A stretch of 6,973 nucleotides of DNA from Candidatus Sumerlaeota bacterium. Its GTDB lineage: Bacteria > Sumerlaeota > Sumerlaeia > JADFCT01. How positions within the stretch are numbered: the first letter of the stretch is position 1; every line of letters starts with the position of its first letter. Positions 6,463 through 6,973 of this stretch are shown one piece after another. The DNA is taken from assembly GCA_017161665.1 (NCBI GenBank), contig JADFCT010000204.1:1-6973 (forward strand), written 5' to 3'. The notes below the pieces were generated by a model. That model had not been told where the DNA came from. It searched no databases and saw only the letters and a program-made list of their open reading frames with translations. A program made the translations under genes and the position numbers.

Positions 6463-6973
6463 TGCTTTTCCCCTTCTCTATAGAATTCGATTGCCCCAAT
6501 ATCATAATCTGATCCGTCCCCGCACGGTTCATCCGTACCATCGCTGGGACGTACTGTCCCTTCCAGGTCTGTCGTCAGGCCTCTGATGCGTTTCCCTGCG
6601 TCAATACAAGGTGACAGGGGGGAAAGCCCAAAATCGCCAGCGCCATATTCTTTGGATACAAACAAAGGATCCTCTGAAATATTTCCTTCTCCATTTTTAT
6701 TCCACCCTTTAATGCAGCAAAAAGCCGGTACGACATAGTCATCTAGAATATCGCCGTCAACGATACAATTTTCGAACACGCCTTCAATGGCCGTAAGTGT
6801 CGGCAAATAGATGCCATCGACTGGTTCACTTTTCGGCACGAAAAAAGTGCAGTTGATTACCATGCTGCCCCAGAAACTGATATTCCCAAAACCAGCCTGA
6901 TTCCAGCAGCAAAGGTTGTTTGTAAATACACCATTATTCAGATTAATTGCTGCCCGAGAATGTGGCGCAGTTC
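6459..6973 (-). CDS. Beta-helix / choice-of-anchor Q surface protein, C-terminal part
   Basis: The frame is open to the right edge: no stop lies between an internal ATG at 6863 and 6973. The 170 residues visible are therefore the C-terminus of a larger protein. The first third shows parallel beta-helix-style repeats rich in Asn, Gly and Cys (INLNNGVFTNNLCCWNQAG, then GSMVINCTFFV and GVFENCIVDGD). The end carries the choice-of-anchor Q pattern: CCIKGWNKNGEGNISEDPLF, then SPCIDAG, DLEGTVRP and DIGAIEFY, and the protein stops eight residues after DIGAIE with no further sorting signal. Proteins of this kind are large, exported and cell-surface or extracellular; some beta-helix relatives bind or cut polysaccharides, but nothing here shows an activity. 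It is AT-rich like the protease half that follows, with which it overlaps by ATGA, so the two probably form one transcript and may act together outside the cell. Confidence 0.75.
   Translation of the reverse strand, partial: TAPHSRAAINLNNGVFTNNLCCWNQAGFGNISFWGSMVINCTFFVPKSEPVDGIYLPTLTAIEGVFENCIVDGDILDDYVVPAFCCIKGWNKNGEGNISEDPLFVSKEYGAGDFGLSPLSPCIDAGKRIRGLTTDLEGTVRPSDGTDEPCGDGSDYDIGAIEFYREGEKQ
6470..6477 (-). promoter_or_regulatory. Ribosome binding site of the M6-S74 gene
   Basis: On the minus strand AGAAGGGG lies seven bases before the ATG at 6462, inside the last codons of the upstream beta-helix gene. It supports this ATG and, with the four-base stop/start overlap, suggests the two secreted proteins are translated from one message. 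Confidence 0.7.

Noticed and set aside
6459..6863. A complete 134-residue protein starting at the ATG at 6863
   Set aside because: The frame continues without a stop to the window edge with the same beta-helix repeat pattern, and no ribosome binding site precedes that ATG, so it is the end of a larger gene.

Overview
The window looks like chromosomal DNA from an uncultured, probably anaerobic Gram-negative bacterium. The guess rests on two things: an electron-transfer flavoprotein whose alpha subunit carries a ferredoxin domain (a form typical of anaerobes), and secreted multidomain proteins (beta-helix with a choice-of-anchor Q end, tail-fibre/S74 tails) of a style common in Planctomycetota, Hydrogenedentota, Kiritimatiellota and similar lineages. 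The phylum is inference only; no rRNA or marker gene is present.

Layout. (1) Positions 1-1407, plus strand: the 3' part of a gene for a helical-repeat (HEAT/TPR-like) protein, cut by the left edge. (2) Positions 1408-1496: a short convergent intergenic region with a strong GC-rich hairpin, probably a bidirectional terminator. (3) Positions 1497-3493, minus strand: etfB then etfA, overlapping by ATGA. EtfA has an N-terminal 2x[4Fe-4S] ferredoxin domain. No dehydrogenase partner is next to the pair. (4) Positions 3494-3639: a gap holding the etfB ribosome binding site, a weak promoter-like box beside a small inverted repeat, and an imperfect hairpin. (5) Positions 3640-6462, minus strand: a 940-residue secreted protein that joins an M6 (immune inhibitor A type) metalloprotease to a phage tail-fibre-like stalk and an S74 intramolecular chaperone/autoprocessing domain with its Ser-Lys pair intact. 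(6) Positions 6459-6973, minus strand: the C-terminal part of a beta-helix/choice-of-anchor Q surface protein, cut by the right edge, whose stop overlaps the protease start by ATGA.

The most interesting item is the M6-S74 fusion. Base composition changes inside this single reading frame at about position 4740, where the protease module ends and the stalk begins: AT-rich on the protease side, GC-rich on the stalk and S74 side. This suggests a recently assembled chimera. By S74 family behaviour the protein would trimerise through its tail and then cut that tail off, giving a trimeric secreted protease, co-translated with a beta-helix protein. The etf genes are an ordinary but metabolically informative energy module, probably transcribed from their own start. 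No tRNA, rRNA, CRISPR array, transposase or long repeat was seen.
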